From Ureaplasma sp. (GTDB lineage Bacteria > Bacillota_I > Bacilli_A > Mycoplasmatales > Mycoplasmoidaceae): 7,199 nucleotides of DNA. Below the pieces are notes generated by a model that saw only the letters and a program-made list of their open reading frames with translations, did no database searches and was not told the origin of the DNA. The stretch is from assembly GCA_020024695.1 (NCBI GenBank), contig JAHHTK010000020.1, positions 1 through 7,199 on the forward strand, read 5' to 3'. Shown here piece after piece: positions 6,284-7,199 of the stretch (its first letter is position 1; each line of letters opens with the position of its first letter). Both the position numbers and the translations under genes were made by a program.

Positions 6284-7199
6284 ATGATGACGATTACGCC
6301 AAAGATTCGTCTCAAAGATGCGTTATTTTATAAAAAGGTGTTACCATGAATCACGGCCAGTGCTGGCTTCTTGATTTTATTGGGCACCATCTTATTAATT
6401 ATTGGATCAGGGTTTAATGCAGGGTTGCAAGCTGCTATTAATGCTACCAATAAAGAGGCTCAACAGGCTCCTAGTATTGGAAAGGCCGTTGCTATCTTTG
6501 TATCTAGTAATACAACTGCTCCAAGTGTGGCTGATCACGTAAGAGTTAGCATGTTAAACTCGTTTGGAAGCACGTTTACAGCGATTGGGGCTTTTGCTTT
6601 ATTTGTGTGTTTGTATTTTTATGTCACTTGTTATTTATATCGTTATGAAGCTTATGCTGAATATGATGCTGAACTGTATGATAAACTTGCAGAATCCAGT
6701 GATTTAGATGTCGCTGGTTCAATGAATTTAACAAGTTTGAAAAAGAAACTTTATGGGTCTCAATCAGATGATAATAAATCTTTTAATCCAACCACAGCTG
6801 CACCTGAACAACCAACAACAACAACAACCGAACAAAGTCCAGATTTAACTTCACCCCAACCAGTTAAGAAATATTCTATTTCACAATGTCTGGATTCTAA
6901 AATTAAAGAAGAATTAGGGTTTAGCATTAGTGAATCACATAAAGATATGACAGCCACTTGATTTGCTTCAAAAGTCAATAATGCTGCTCGATACCAATGT
7001 TTATTAACAAAGATTGGGATCCAACCGAGTGAAAATTTAGTCGTGGTTCGGGCATATCCTTATGAAAACACTGTTTGATTAACGATTGTAGATTTCAACC
7101 AACCTGAAAACAACCAAATTATCCAATTAACTGACTTTCAAAGTCTTAAAGATCCATTAGAACACCAACACAGTTTGCATGAAATGGTTCAGCATGAAG
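6284..7199 (+). CDS. Two-helix membrane protein with Thr/Pro-rich linker (3' end outside window)
   Basis: The frame opens at ATG 6284-6286 (a second ATG follows directly), preceded by AAAGGAAA at 6268-6275. It stays open under UGA = Trp (residues 22, 226, 265) to the window edge, giving at least 305 residues. A short basic N-terminus (PKIRLKDALFYKK) is followed by a helix at about 22-44 (ITASAGFLILLGTILLIIG core). A polar loop of about 50 residues, probably extracellular, leads to a second helix at about 97-119 (TAIGAFALFVCLYFYVTCYL). The cytoplasmic part has a Thr/Pro/Gln-rich flexible linker at 167-193 (QPTTTTTEQSP) and then a soluble domain that contains a strand-like stretch (ENLVVVRAYPYENTVWLTIV). 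No family is recognised. It lies just behind a strong terminator, so it is either read through at low level or has its own promoter within the end of the upstream gene; I could not identify a convincing one. Confidence 0.82.

Noticed and set aside
1..7199. CRISPR array, insertion sequence or rRNA
   Set aside because: There are no regularly spaced direct repeats, no transposase frame with terminal repeats, and no rRNA-like sequence on either strand.

Overview
The window reads as a low-GC Mollicutes genome (mycoplasma/spiroplasma type) that translates UGA as tryptophan. Every protein gene here has in-frame TGA codons and is intact only under genetic code 4. CGG is also a well-used arginine codon, which argues against the Mycoplasma capricolum/mycoides type of codon use, where CGG is nearly absent. 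I cannot name the genus.

Layout: (1) 1-141 holds two hairpins (53-75 and 92-120) beyond the end of a small minus-strand gene of unknown function (142-615). (2) 616-805 is non-coding and rich in short inverted repeats, followed by a strong hairpin (806-830) that terminates a minus-strand tRNA with anticodon GAC (841-916). (3) 976-5385 is a compact minus-strand operon of five genes with gaps of only 2-12 nt. In transcription order these are a 562-residue Abi-like HEPN protein (3697-5385), a 296-residue unknown (2794-3684), a 278-residue protein with two membrane helices (1947-2783), and two paralogous nucleoside 2-deoxyribosyltransferase-like proteins (1446-1937 and 976-1443). (4) A 93-bp divergent promoter region separates this operon from two plus-strand genes: a 247-residue unknown (5479-6222), ended by a strong terminator, and a two-helix membrane protein that runs off the window (6284-7199).

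The most interesting object is the five-gene operon. The first protein carries an R-N-x3-H motif (R400 to H405) in the sequence context of the Abi_2 (AbiD/AbiF) family, whose members are HEPN ribonucleases of abortive infection or RNA-regulated toxin systems. The operon also encodes a membrane protein and a pair of nucleotide-sugar-bond enzymes, one with a canonical active site and one degenerate. An RNA-cleaving effector, a membrane component and nucleotide-processing enzymes together look like a possible undescribed defence or stress-response system. That reading is an inference from domain content and tight gene spacing; nucleoside salvage with unrelated passengers is the plain alternative.
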